From the NCBI GenBank assembly GCA_965216945.1, contig CBDCGU010000003.1, positions 3,596,001 through 3,660,000 on the forward strand: DNA of 64,000 bases. The letters run 5' to 3'. The position numbers were made by a program, and so were the translations under genes. The notes under the pieces were generated by a model that saw nothing but the letters and a program-made list of their open reading frames with translations, ran no database searches and was not told the DNA's origin. Shown piece after piece: positions 9,192 through 17,261 of the stretch; the stretch's first letter is position 1, and each line of letters begins with the position of its first letter. This stretch comes from DATHZQ01 sp965216945 (GTDB taxonomy: Bacteria; Actinomycetota; Acidimicrobiia; Spongiisociales; UBA5794).

Positions 9192-9335
9192 CTCGGGCCG
9201 ATGGTCCCACGAGGATGCGGACGGTTGGCCTGCAGCCGGGGACTCGTAGGGGACAGGCGGGACTTGGTCCGTCCGGCCCGTCATCGCCTCCACGCTGCGA
9301 TCAGCAGTGCTGCGAGGAGCAGTACGACCGGCGGT

Positions 9336-9629
9336 TCAATTGGTGACGTCGAACCGCACGAGCGACGGTCGCGGGGCCACCTCGACCGTGGTGACGGACA
9401 CGACGTGAGCTGCGGGTGGACCTTCGTGAAGGAAGCGGAGGAGCGCGGCAACGCCATCGGGCGCACCCTGCGCCCACACCTCGACGGATCCATCCGGCCG
9501 GTTGCGCACCCAGCCCGCAAGCCTGAGCCCCGTGGCAACCCGTCGCGTCGAGTAGCGAAAGCCGACACCGTGCACGCGGCCGGTGATGGTGGCGCATAGG
9601 GCCGTCACGGACGGGGGCGAGCCTGCCAT
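9336..9629 (-). CDS. acyP: Acylphosphatase
   Basis: About 97 residues. The core shows the family signature GRVHGVGFRYSTRR, with the catalytic Arg in GFRY, and the second conserved stretch GWVRNRPDGSVEVWAQG, with the catalytic Asn. Hydrolyses acyl phosphates such as carbamoyl- or acetyl-phosphate in the cytoplasm. A GTG at 9608 would give a 90-residue form equally close to the usual length; neither start has a strong ribosome-binding site. Stands alone on the minus strand. Confidence 0.88.
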   Translation of the reverse strand: MAGSPPSVTALCATITGRVHGVGFRYSTRRVATGLRLAGWVRNRPDGSVEVWAQGAPDGVAALLRFLHEGPPAAHVVSVTTVEVAPRPSLVRFDVTN

Positions 9630-9707
9630 CGCTCGGCAGTATCGCTGCGACACTCGCGCCCGTCACCGGTGTTGGCCGCGTGCAGCATGCGATGGGCGCG
9701 GGCGGCG

Positions 9708-9998
9708 CTACTGCTCGAGCGGCTGCCTGCCCTGTTCCTCGGCCAGGAACTTCTCATAGCGGCGCCCTTCGCGCCCGCGGTCGTCGATCAGGTACGCCAG
9801 GATGTGGAATGCCAGTCCGACCGCCCACGGGATCGTGACCCAGATGGCCCACTGGATGCCGTCGCCCCCGACGATGTCGAGGAACCACAGGAATGAATTG
9901 ACGACGACGAAGGCGCCGGCATGCCACAGAAGCGAGGAAAAGTCCTCGACTCGCTTGCGAGCACGGCCCTCTGGTGTGCTGAGGTCCGGTTTTGCCAC
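9708..9998 (-). CDS. 2TM-domain small membrane protein
   Basis: 96 residues from a GTG at 9998 preceded by GGAGGA. After a charged N-terminus (TPEGRARKRVEDFSS) there are two hydrophobic segments, roughly LLWHAGAFVVVNSFLWFLDI and WAIWVTIPWAVGLAFHILAY, with a short GGDGIQ loop. A charged tail (DDRGREGRRYEKFL) follows. This matches the 2TM domain often found alone or fused to bacterial histidine kinases. No catalytic residues; role unknown. Confidence 0.75.
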   Translation of the reverse strand: MAKPDLSTPEGRARKRVEDFSSLLWHAGAFVVVNSFLWFLDIVGGDGIQWAIWVTIPWAVGLAFHILAYLIDDRGREGRRYEKFLAEEQGRQPLEQ

Positions 9999-10084
9999 GT
10001 CTTCCTCCTTCGTTCGCTCGTGTTCCACGATCTGCCGGGACTCGTGCGATGCCAAGGGCCATTCGGCCTCTACGCTGCGGCGCC

Positions 10085-10669
10085 GTGGACAACGTGATCT
10101 TGCTGGGTGACTCGATCCGGCTCGGCTTTCAGGCCACGGTGGCGGCTGCGCTGCCTCACAAGCACGTGTGGGGCCCCGAGCGGAACTGTCGATCCAGCCG
10201 GGATCTCGACGCCGAGCTCGATGAGGTGGTGCCGGCCCACCACGACCGGTCCGTGACGGTGCACCTGAACGCCGGGCTCCACGACCTGCGCCGCAGCGAA
10301 GCAACCAACTGGCAACCGCTCGTGCCCCTCGACGAGTACCGGGCAAACCTCGAATCGATCCTGGCCCGATTGGTCTCGGATCCACATATCGGTGCTGACG
10401 GTGTCATCGTGGCGACCACGACGCCGGTGGACGGCGCCCGCCACAACGTGACGCGAGCCTCACGTCGCCATCTCGAGGACGTGGTCGCCTACAACGAGGT
10501 ACTGGTTGCGGTGGCCGAGCGGCACAGTCTGAGGATCAACGACCTGTTCACCGTCGTGACCGTTGCATCCGGAGACCTGCTCTCCGCCGACGGGGTGCAT
10601 TTCACCGCGGAGGGCTACCGGGTGCTGGGTGAGGCGGTGGCGTCCGCGATCGGGGCCTGCGACCGCTGA
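10085..10669 (+). CDS. SGNH/GDSL-family hydrolase
   Basis: 194 residues from a GTG at 10085. Block I is ILLGDSIRLGF (catalytic Ser in GDS), block III is HLNAGLHDL (Asn) and block V is SADGVHFTAEGY (D-x-x-H), so the catalytic set is complete. No signal peptide, so probably a cytoplasmic esterase or lipase-like enzyme. Its last 55 bases overlap the end of the convergent EEP gene, which limits independent evolution of both C-termini. Substrate unknown. Confidence 0.8.
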   Translation: MDNVILLGDSIRLGFQATVAAALPHKHVWGPERNCRSSRDLDAELDEVVPAHHDRSVTVHLNAGLHDLRRSEATNWQPLVPLDEYRANLESILARLVSDPHIGADGVIVATTTPVDGARHNVTRASRRHLEDVVAYNEVLVAVAERHSLRINDLFTVVTVASGDLLSADGVHFTAEGYRVLGEAVASAIGACDR

Positions 10670-11496
10670 CCAGCACGAGTGCGATCGAACTCGAACCACA
10701 CCGGTTGGTGATCCGACCCGTCGGCGACACCGTCGACCCACGCCGACGTCAGCCACGTCGCCAAGTCCGGTGTCACCCACGCCTGGTCGATCCTCTCACC
10801 GTCCTTGGTGGCACCCGAGCCACCACGCACCAGCGGCCATGCGTCGACGAAGGGAGCATGGCCATTCCCGATGGTTGCCGCATACTCCTTGGTCGAGGCA
10901 CCGAAGTTCACGTCGCCGAGCACGACGGCCGACGAAGGCATCACCGGTTCGTCGCCGAGGTACCAGCTGGGATCTGCCGGGTGTTCGCCGTCCCACGCAC
11001 CACCCACCGCGGTCACCTCGTGATGCCGGTCGAAGATCGTCTCGGTCTGGACGATGCGAGTCGCGGCCGAGAGGTAGCAGAGATGGGTCGACGTCACCCG
11101 GAGAGGGGTGCCGTCCAGTTCGACCACCGCCTCCAATGCCCCGCGGCGCATGGAGCGAGGCTCCCCGGGGAGCCGGGGAAGCGGTACGTTCTCGGAGCCC
11201 AGGATGGGGAAGCGGCTCAGCAGCATGTTGCCGAACTGGCGACGACGGTCGGATGCCTCCCCAGGGAACCCCGCCGAGGAATGGAGGTCGATGTTGGCGC
11301 CATACACCCACCAGTAGTCGGGAAGGCGTTTGCCCAACTCCGCCGTCTGATCGACCATGCCGGAGCGGGGCCAGTATCGCTCCACCTCCTGGAGAGCGAT
11401 GACGTCGGCGCCGTCGACGGCAGCGGCGATGCGGTCGAGATCGTGGTGACCGTCGCGGCCGATGCCATAGTGGATGTTGTACGTGACGAATCGCAT
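10615..11496 (-). CDS. Endonuclease/exonuclease/phosphatase-family protein
   Basis: 293 residues. The EEP fold signature is visible: MRFVTYNIHYG at the N-terminus, IALQEV (metal-binding Glu), THL, LGDVNFG (Asp and Asn) and GSDHQPVWFEF (Asp-His) at the C-terminus. No signal peptide. Phosphodiester or phosphoester hydrolysis is expected; DNA, sphingomyelin or inositol-phosphate substrates cannot be told apart from sequence. Convergent overlap with the SGNH gene. Confidence 0.83.
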   Translation of the reverse strand: MRFVTYNIHYGIGRDGHHDLDRIAAAVDGADVIALQEVERYWPRSGMVDQTAELGKRLPDYWWVYGANIDLHSSAGFPGEASDRRRQFGNMLLSRFPILGSENVPLPRLPGEPRSMRRGALEAVVELDGTPLRVTSTHLCYLSAATRIVQTETIFDRHHEVTAVGGAWDGEHPADPSWYLGDEPVMPSSAVVLGDVNFGASTKEYAATIGNGHAPFVDAWPLVRGGSGATKDGERIDQAWVTPDLATWLTSAWVDGVADGSDHQPVWFEFDRTRAGQRSQAPIADATASPSTR

Positions 11497-11698
11497 CGCA
11501 AATGCCCTCTGCGACCTGGCCTGCCGTTCGCAGTCCTACCTCGGCGAACGTTGTTTTCACCTTGACGGTTCGGCGAACGGTCGTCTGTAGGACGATCGCA
11601 CCGTTCTGACGAGGTGCCAGTTCAGCAGCTCGGCCGCCACAATCGGGTCTTTTGGCACATGACCCTCATCGCCAGGTGACGATACGCTGCCGCTGCCC

Positions 11699-12895
11699 AT
11701 GCATGCTGCTGTTCTCCTGCTCAATCGCGGGAGGGGAAGTGGCGGGGTTGCCCGCCAGCACGCCCGCTCGCTCCTCGACGCCGGCCATCGCGTCACGTTC
11801 ATGCATCCCCGCATGGGGAGCGGCGTTGCCGGCGCCGAGAACGTGAACGTGGCCCTCCACACCGACGTGATGCCGGTCCACGAGTTCCTTCCCGCCGCAG
11901 GCGATCAACAGCAGGCAGTGTCGACCATGACGCCCGTCCAGGCGCTGCGCTACACCGCCGACATCGCCGCGGCCCTCAGCAGCCTCGACCACGTGGACGT
12001 CGTCGTCGCCCACCACGCCAACCTCACTTCGGTGGCCGCCCGCTACTTCGCAGATCGCATGCGGATCCCGTACGTCGTGTTCGCCCACGGCACCGGTATC
12101 GAACCCCGCCACTACGGCGGCTACGACGACGCCGTCTGGTCGGAGATCAAGGAGGCGCTCGAGGGTGCGGACGGCATCATCGTCACCACCGACTACGTGA
12201 GGGATGAGCTGGTGCGACCGCTGGTCGACGTCCCGTTGAGCCGGTTCTTCGTGCTGCCGTGCGGCGTGGACGTGGACGAGTTCCATCCACTCCGCACCGG
12301 CGACATTCGGGAGCGGTTTGGTCTGCCGGAGCGCTACGTCATCTGTCCGGGTGCGGTGACGCGGCTCAAGGGCCCGCAGAACGTCGTTGCCGCCAGCCGC
12401 GAGTACGCCGACCTGGCCGAGACGATCTTCATCGGTGACGGCGACCTGCGCTCACGCCTCGAGGCCGAGTTGGGCGAGCGGGGGCGATTCCTCGGGTTTG
12501 TGTCGGACGCCCACAAGGCCGCTCTCATCAACGCGGCCACCTTGCTGGTGGCGGCCCCAGAGAAGCGGGAGCACTTCGGCATCATCTACGTCGAGGCCCT
12601 GGCGTCGGGCACGGTTCCCGTCGCCTACTCCGGTGGAGGGGTCGATTCCATCATCAGCCGGGAGGTCGGAGTGACCACGGAGCGCGATCCTGCGATTCTC
12701 GGCCGCTCGGTGCGGCGGCTGCTGGAGGACGAGGACCTTCGCAAGCGGATGGCACTCGACGGGAGACAGCGAGCGATCCGGCTCTACGACGAGGGCGAGC
12801 TCGGCAGCGAGCTCGTATCGTGGCTCACGGCCATCGCCGCCCGCAGGCCATGGCAACCCGCGACACACCCTGTGTTCGGTGGAGTCGCACGCTGA
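11699..12895 (+). CDS. GT4-family glycosyltransferase
   Basis: 398 residues. The N-terminal half has a glycine-rich acceptor loop (NRGRGSGGVARQHARSLL). The C-terminal Rossmann half has the nucleotide-sugar site: CPGAVTRLKGPQNV, then FLGFVSDAHKAALINAATLLVAAPEKREHFGIIYVEALASGTVPVA containing the E-x7-E motif. Retaining transferase with a probable NDP- or GDP-sugar donor. It is followed 16 bp later by a hexapeptide acyltransferase, so the pair may build and decorate a glycan or glycolipid. Acceptor unknown. The start ATG has only a weak ribosome-binding site. Confidence 0.85.
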   Translation: MHAAVLLLNRGRGSGGVARQHARSLLDAGHRVTFMHPRMGSGVAGAENVNVALHTDVMPVHEFLPAAGDQQQAVSTMTPVQALRYTADIAAALSSLDHVDVVVAHHANLTSVAARYFADRMRIPYVVFAHGTGIEPRHYGGYDDAVWSEIKEALEGADGIIVTTDYVRDELVRPLVDVPLSRFFVLPCGVDVDEFHPLRTGDIRERFGLPERYVICPGAVTRLKGPQNVVAASREYADLAETIFIGDGDLRSRLEAELGERGRFLGFVSDAHKAALINAATLLVAAPEKREHFGIIYVEALASGTVPVAYSGGGVDSIISREVGVTTERDPAILGRSVRRLLEDEDLRKRMALDGRQRAIRLYDEGELGSELVSWLTAIAARRPWQPATHPVFGGVAR

Positions 12896-12911
12896 CCGAA
12901 GGGACTCATCT

Positions 12912-13622
12912 GTGACCGAGATCGACGAAGCGGCGGTTCTCGCCGACCTGGAACGCCTGGTGGACGCCGGAGACCTCGTGGGGAGAGGCAGCGACTTCCT
13001 GCGGTCCGCCGATGCGCTTGCGCACCAGTTCCTCGCCACCGGCCGGTTCGGCATCGCCGAGGATCCGTTTGGAGGCAATGACGCCTCGCTGCTCGCCGAC
13101 GAGCATGCCTACTACCTCATGTTGTGGCGGCTGTTCGATCGCACCCCGGCATCTCAACTGGCCGATTTCGCCATCAAGGTTCGTCGCATCCTCGCTCGCA
13201 AGGTGTTCAAGAGCCTCGGCGAGGGAGTCATCTTCCATCACGACGTCTACATCCTGTCGGGGCAGAACACGTCGCTGGGCAACGGGGTGTTCGTCAATCG
13301 CGGCTCCACGATCGACGATCGTGGGCCGATCACCGTCGGTGACCACACGATGATCGCCGCGGGAGCCATCTTGACCACCCACGGCCATATCCTCGACGAC
13401 TTCTCGAAGCCGTTGCCGATGGGGGGCAGGACGATGGCTCCGATCACGATCGGTTCCAACACGGTCATCGGATTCCGGTCGGTCGTGATGCCCGACGTGA
13501 CGATCGGCGATCGTGTCATCGTGGCGTCGAACAGTGTCGTCACGAAGGACATCCCCGATCGCTGGGTGGTCGGTGGCGCACCCGCCAAGAAGATCAAGGA
13601 GCTCGTGCCCAAGGAGTATTGA
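12912..13622 (+). CDS. Left-handed beta-helix (hexapeptide) acyltransferase
   Basis: 236 residues from a GTG at 12912 with GAAGGGA (12898-12904) ahead. An N-terminal helical region of about 90 residues precedes hexapeptide turns (GVFVNRG, ITVGDHTMIAAGAIL, ITIGSNTVIGFRSVVMPDVTIGDRVIVASNSVV) and ends with the WVVGGAPAKKIKEL cap typical of O-acetyltransferases such as the maltose/galactoside type. The catalytic His is probably in TTHGHI. Encoded directly after a glycosyltransferase, so the acceptor is likely a sugar made by that enzyme; this is inference. Confidence 0.82.
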   Translation: MTEIDEAAVLADLERLVDAGDLVGRGSDFLRSADALAHQFLATGRFGIAEDPFGGNDASLLADEHAYYLMLWRLFDRTPASQLADFAIKVRRILARKVFKSLGEGVIFHHDVYILSGQNTSLGNGVFVNRGSTIDDRGPITVGDHTMIAAGAILTTHGHILDDFSKPLPMGGRTMAPITIGSNTVIGFRSVVMPDVTIGDRVIVASNSVVTKDIPDRWVVGGAPAKKIKELVPKEY

Positions 13623-13648
13623 TCCTTCGCCGGCGTAGTCTCCCGAGC

Positions 13649-15550
13649 ATGAGTGATCTCCACGGAACCATCGAATCTCTCTTGGCAGCGAAGCTGCACC
13701 TGTCGCCGCAGCTCGCCGGCGACCGATTGTTCTTCCTCTCCAACCGCTCCGGACGGCTGAGTCTGTACTCGATGCGGCCCGGCGGCACGGATGTCCGCCG
13801 GCTGATCCCCGAGCACATCGCCCTGCCCAACCCGGCGCTCGTGGACGCTCAGGTCTTCGCCGTGCTCCCGCAGCTCGATCGCATCCTGCTGACCATCGAC
13901 TCCGATGGCGACGAGAACTACCAGCCCCATGCCATCCCCGTGGACGGTGGAGACCCGGAACCGCTCTGGTCCGATCGCTTTCCCGGTGCGCAGGTCTTCG
14001 TCGACGCCGACCCCGCAACCGGCATGGCAACACTGCTCGTCGATCCTCGCAAGCATCCGACGATGACGTCGTACTTGGCCGACCTGGCAACGCTGGAGCT
14101 CACGGAGCTGGGAAAGTCCGACTACGGGAACTTCCCGATCGGGCACAACGCGGACTTCAGCAAGATCGCGCTCATCGACGGCTACACGGCCGGCGACAAC
14201 GTGCTGTTCCTCTGGGAGGCGGGTGCAGACCAACGGCGGCTCCTCGCGGGGACGGAGTTGGCGGACCGAGGCGATGAGCCGGTTGCTCTGACCGGCTTCG
14301 GTGACGCGCACGTCCGCGACGACGGCGTGCTGGTCACGACGACGCTCTTCGAAGACAGGGGCGGGCTCGCCGTCGTGCCCCTTGCCGGGGGAGAGCCCGT
14401 ACTCGTTCCCATCGCAGGTACGACTCACCGGGGCGTCGGTGAGCTCACCTACCTCGGGCACCTCGACGGGAACCGCTACGAACTGGCCTACAACATCGAC
14501 GGTTGCTCCTACGGGTACACGGCCACGTTCGATCCGACCTCACCCCGGATGGATGTCGATCGGCTCATCTGGGGGGAAGGAGATCTCGCCGGCGGCGTGG
14601 TGCAGTCCGCCAGCTACGACCACACCAGCGGCCGGTGGGCCCTGGCCTTCTCGACGGCGGTCTCTCCGGTCCAACTCTTCACCACGGACGGCCACGCCGT
14701 CGAACAACACACCGACGAGGAGATCGCCGGAATCCCGGCATCGAGCATGGCGCGAGGCGAGGACGCCTCCTTCGTGTCGCACGACGGCACCCGGGTCTCC
14801 TCTCGCCTCTATCTGCCGGCGGAGGACGGCGACTCGGCCGGCCCGTACCCGGTGATCTACTACATCCATGGTGGACCGCAGTCCCAGGAGCGGCCCGACT
14901 TCACCTGGTTCTCCATGCCGCTGATCCAACTGTTCACACTCCGCGGCTTCGCCGTGTTCGTCCCGAACGTTCGCGGTTCGACCGGGTACGGCCTGGACTA
15001 CATGAAGCAGGTCGATCGGGACTGGGGTGGAGCGGACCGGCTGGATCACACGGTGGCCGTCGCACGACTCCGGGACGATCCCCGACTCGATGTCGACCGA
15101 CTCGGTGTGATGGGACGCAGCTATGGCGGCTACATGACGCTGACTCTCTTGGGGCGCCATCCCGAGCTGTGGGCCGCCGGGGTCGACATGTTCGGTCCGT
15201 ATGACCTCCATACCTTCCTCGACGCACTGCCGGAGACGTGGAAGACGTACTTCTATCTCGCCATCGGGCATCCGGAGCGGGACCACGACATGTTCGTCGA
15301 GCGGTCGCCCAAGACCCACCTCGATGCCCTCGCCGCCCCGCTGCTGGTGATCCAGGGACGCAACGATCCGCGCGTCGTCGTGGGTGAGTCCGACATGCTG
15401 GTCGACGATCTGCGCAGCAAGGGCAAGGACATCGAGTACCTCGTCTTCGATGACGAGGGCCACGACATGGTCAAGCATGCCAACCGGGTCAAGGCATATG
15501 CAACGATCGTCGAGTTCTTCGAGCGGAAGCTGGGAGTCGCCGGGCCGTGA
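13649..15550 (+). CDS. S9-family (prolyl oligopeptidase/acylaminoacyl-peptidase type) peptidase
   Basis: 633 residues from the ATG at 13649. The N-terminal 380 residues are a beta-propeller with repeated strands such as LFFLSNRSGRLSLYSM. The C-terminal alpha/beta-hydrolase domain has YIHGGPQSQ (oxyanion), GRSYGGYM with nucleophile Ser491, Asp573 in NDPRV and His605 in DEGHDM, so the triad is intact. No signal peptide, hence a cytosolic oligopeptidase. Plus strand, shortly after the acyltransferase gene; functional linkage is not obvious. Confidence 0.9.
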   Translation: MSDLHGTIESLLAAKLHLSPQLAGDRLFFLSNRSGRLSLYSMRPGGTDVRRLIPEHIALPNPALVDAQVFAVLPQLDRILLTIDSDGDENYQPHAIPVDGGDPEPLWSDRFPGAQVFVDADPATGMATLLVDPRKHPTMTSYLADLATLELTELGKSDYGNFPIGHNADFSKIALIDGYTAGDNVLFLWEAGADQRRLLAGTELADRGDEPVALTGFGDAHVRDDGVLVTTTLFEDRGGLAVVPLAGGEPVLVPIAGTTHRGVGELTYLGHLDGNRYELAYNIDGCSYGYTATFDPTSPRMDVDRLIWGEGDLAGGVVQSASYDHTSGRWALAFSTAVSPVQLFTTDGHAVEQHTDEEIAGIPASSMARGEDASFVSHDGTRVSSRLYLPAEDGDSAGPYPVIYYIHGGPQSQERPDFTWFSMPLIQLFTLRGFAVFVPNVRGSTGYGLDYMKQVDRDWGGADRLDHTVAVARLRDDPRLDVDRLGVMGRSYGGYMTLTLLGRHPELWAAGVDMFGPYDLHTFLDALPETWKTYFYLAIGHPERDHDMFVERSPKTHLDALAAPLLVIQGRNDPRVVVGESDMLVDDLRSKGKDIEYLVFDDEGHDMVKHANRVKAYATIVEFFERKLGVAGP

Positions 15551-15568
15551 CGGGCTCGGTGCGATCTG

Positions 15569-15838
15569 TCAGGCGATGGCGGTCGAGTCGATGAACCACC
15601 ACCACAGGGCTGCCAGCACGGCGACGGTCGCTGCGGCGAGCGCCGCTTGGAAGAGCAGGCGGGAAGCAGGCTCCTGTTCGGGCGGAGTGGTGCGCATCGC
15701 CACCACGGCCAGCGCCGCTGCCGCCACGAGCACCGCCACGGGTGGACGCCCCCAGGGATGGTCCGGATAACCGATGGCCCAGGTCACGGGGAGCGCTCCG
15801 AGGGCGATCGCCCACAAGGCCACGCTGCGACGGGCCAT
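15569..15838 (-). CDS. Small membrane protein
   Basis: 89 residues with three hydrophobic stretches: WAIALGALPVTWAIGY, VAVLVAAAALAVVAM and a long one ending AVLAALWWWF. No recognised family. Its ATG follows the DUF2277 stop codon with no gap (TGAATG), so the two are translationally coupled. It is the last gene of the long minus-strand run. Function unknown. Confidence 0.6.
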   Translation of the reverse strand: MARRSVALWAIALGALPVTWAIGYPDHPWGRPPVAVLVAAAALAVVAMRTTPPEQEPASRLLFQAALAAATVAVLAALWWWFIDSTAIA

Positions 15839-16108
15839 TCAGCGGCGATAGCGGTCGGCGGCCCGTTGCCGGGCCTTGGCTGCCTCCACCTCGCGGTTCT
15901 TGGGCGGGGCCGCCGTGACGAGCTCATCAACGAGCGTCCGCGTCACCTCGGCCACCGCATCGACGGCACGATCGAAGACATCACGGTTCGCCCGCGAAGG
16001 TTCGCGATAACCGCTGATCTTCCGCACGTACTGCAACGCCGCCGCCTGTACTTCGTCGTCGGTGGCGACGGGGTCGTAGTTGTAGAGGGTCTTGATGCTG
16101 CGACACAT
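15839..16108 (-). CDS. DUF2277-family protein
   Basis: 89 residues from the ATG at 16108. It begins MCRSIKTLYNYDP and contains the EVQAAALQYVRKISGYREPSR stretch that characterises DUF2277, a short helical family of unknown function conserved in Actinobacteria and some other bacteria. The early Cys and the RKISG motif are kept. It lies 151 bp downstream of the AlkZ-like gene and is coupled to a small membrane-protein gene. Confidence 0.85.
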   Translation of the reverse strand: MCRSIKTLYNYDPVATDDEVQAAALQYVRKISGYREPSRANRDVFDRAVDAVAEVTRTLVDELVTAAPPKNREVEAAKARQRAADRYRR

Positions 16109-16259
16109 GCGTTCGATGGTACGCATCACCACGGGCATGCCGAGCGCCAGGGAGTGGGTGGGGTTCCGAGGCGCCGCCGGTTCGGACATCGGCTGGCGAT
16201 CCACCCGGCGGTCCTGCGGGAGAGCGCTCGAATCCCATCTCGGTGCGATGCGCTCGACC

Positions 16260-17261
16260 CTACGGCACGTCGTCGAGCCACCGCACCTCACCGGCGGCAC
16301 CGGCGAGCGGCCAGTCAGCGACGATCGCTTCCGCCGCGTTGCGTATCCGCCGTGGGATCGGCTCCCACGGTGTCATGAGCACGCGCCGCGCTCGGCGTCG
16401 CCACGTCCCCACGACGGCGCCGTCGACGAGCAACGCTCCGGGCGGAGGTGCTTTGGGCCACAGCGCCCGGCTCCGGGCGGCATCGGGCACGACTTCGTCT
16501 CGGTGGAGACGGCTGATGGCAATGTCGTCAGGCGGGAGCAGCAGGACTTCACGATGGGGCGGAGGACCCGCATAGATCGCCGCAGCCGCTGCCAGGATGA
16601 ATCGTGGCCGTGGCCCCGAGTCGATCGGCTGCAGTTCGGCCGCAAGGGCGTCGACCGTGGCGTCGGAGTCCCTCTGTGATCCGTCGAGCCACCAGCGCAG
16701 ATCTCGAGCCGTGGCCGGGCCGAGGTAGCGAAAGAAGCGTCGAGCCAGTTCGAGCCGGGCATCCTCACGAGCCACGCCGTCGTCGGGCACAGGGACGACG
16801 AGGGTGTCGACGGTGTCCCATTCTGCCTGCAACGTCCCCAGGGTCGTCGCCCACCGCAGCTCACGGGTGTTCTCGACGCCGGGAAGCGCCGCCATCAGCT
16901 CCCGCTGCGGCGCCGGCCTCCCGCCGAGCGCCGCATGGATGCGTGATGCGAGGTTCTCCAGCACGTCGATGCGAGCGGGATCGCGAGGCAGCAAGCCTTT
17001 CGTGAAGACACCTGCATCCTCCGCCGCCACCAGATACACCGCACCCCGAGGCCCGAACACCTGGGTCAGCTCGGGATGTCGCCAGGACTCCGGCTCCAAT
17101 CCGCGGACTCGGGCGGCGAGGGACAGCAGGCCCGAGCGGGGAGATCCGTCCTGGTGGCCACAGTGCGCGGCAGCGGCGATCGCAGCGCTGGGCCGCCGCT
17201 CGACGCCGAGACCGGTGACGGCGAGGCGGTAGCGGACGCCGGGAGGGATCTGCTTCGTCAT
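16260..17261 (-). CDS. Winged-helix DNA-binding domain protein (HTH_42/AlkZ-like)
   Basis: 333 residues from the ATG at 17261, which overlaps the cyclase stop as ATGA. Features fit the HTH_42 (DNA glycosylase AlkZ-like) family: LAARVRGLEPESWRHPELTQVFGPRGAVYLV near the N-terminus, YLGPATARDLRWWLDG in the middle and GALLVDGAVVGTWRRRARRVLMTPWEPIPRR near the C-terminus. The QxQ or QxD catalytic motif of true AlkZ is not evident, so base-excision activity is uncertain. Translational coupling to an adenylyl-cyclase-like gene is unusual for this family. Confidence 0.75.
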   Translation of the reverse strand: MTKQIPPGVRYRLAVTGLGVERRPSAAIAAAAHCGHQDGSPRSGLLSLAARVRGLEPESWRHPELTQVFGPRGAVYLVAAEDAGVFTKGLLPRDPARIDVLENLASRIHAALGGRPAPQRELMAALPGVENTRELRWATTLGTLQAEWDTVDTLVVPVPDDGVAREDARLELARRFFRYLGPATARDLRWWLDGSQRDSDATVDALAAELQPIDSGPRPRFILAAAAAIYAGPPPHREVLLLPPDDIAISRLHRDEVVPDAARSRALWPKAPPPGALLVDGAVVGTWRRRARRVLMTPWEPIPRRIRNAAEAIVADWPLAGAAGEVRWLDDVP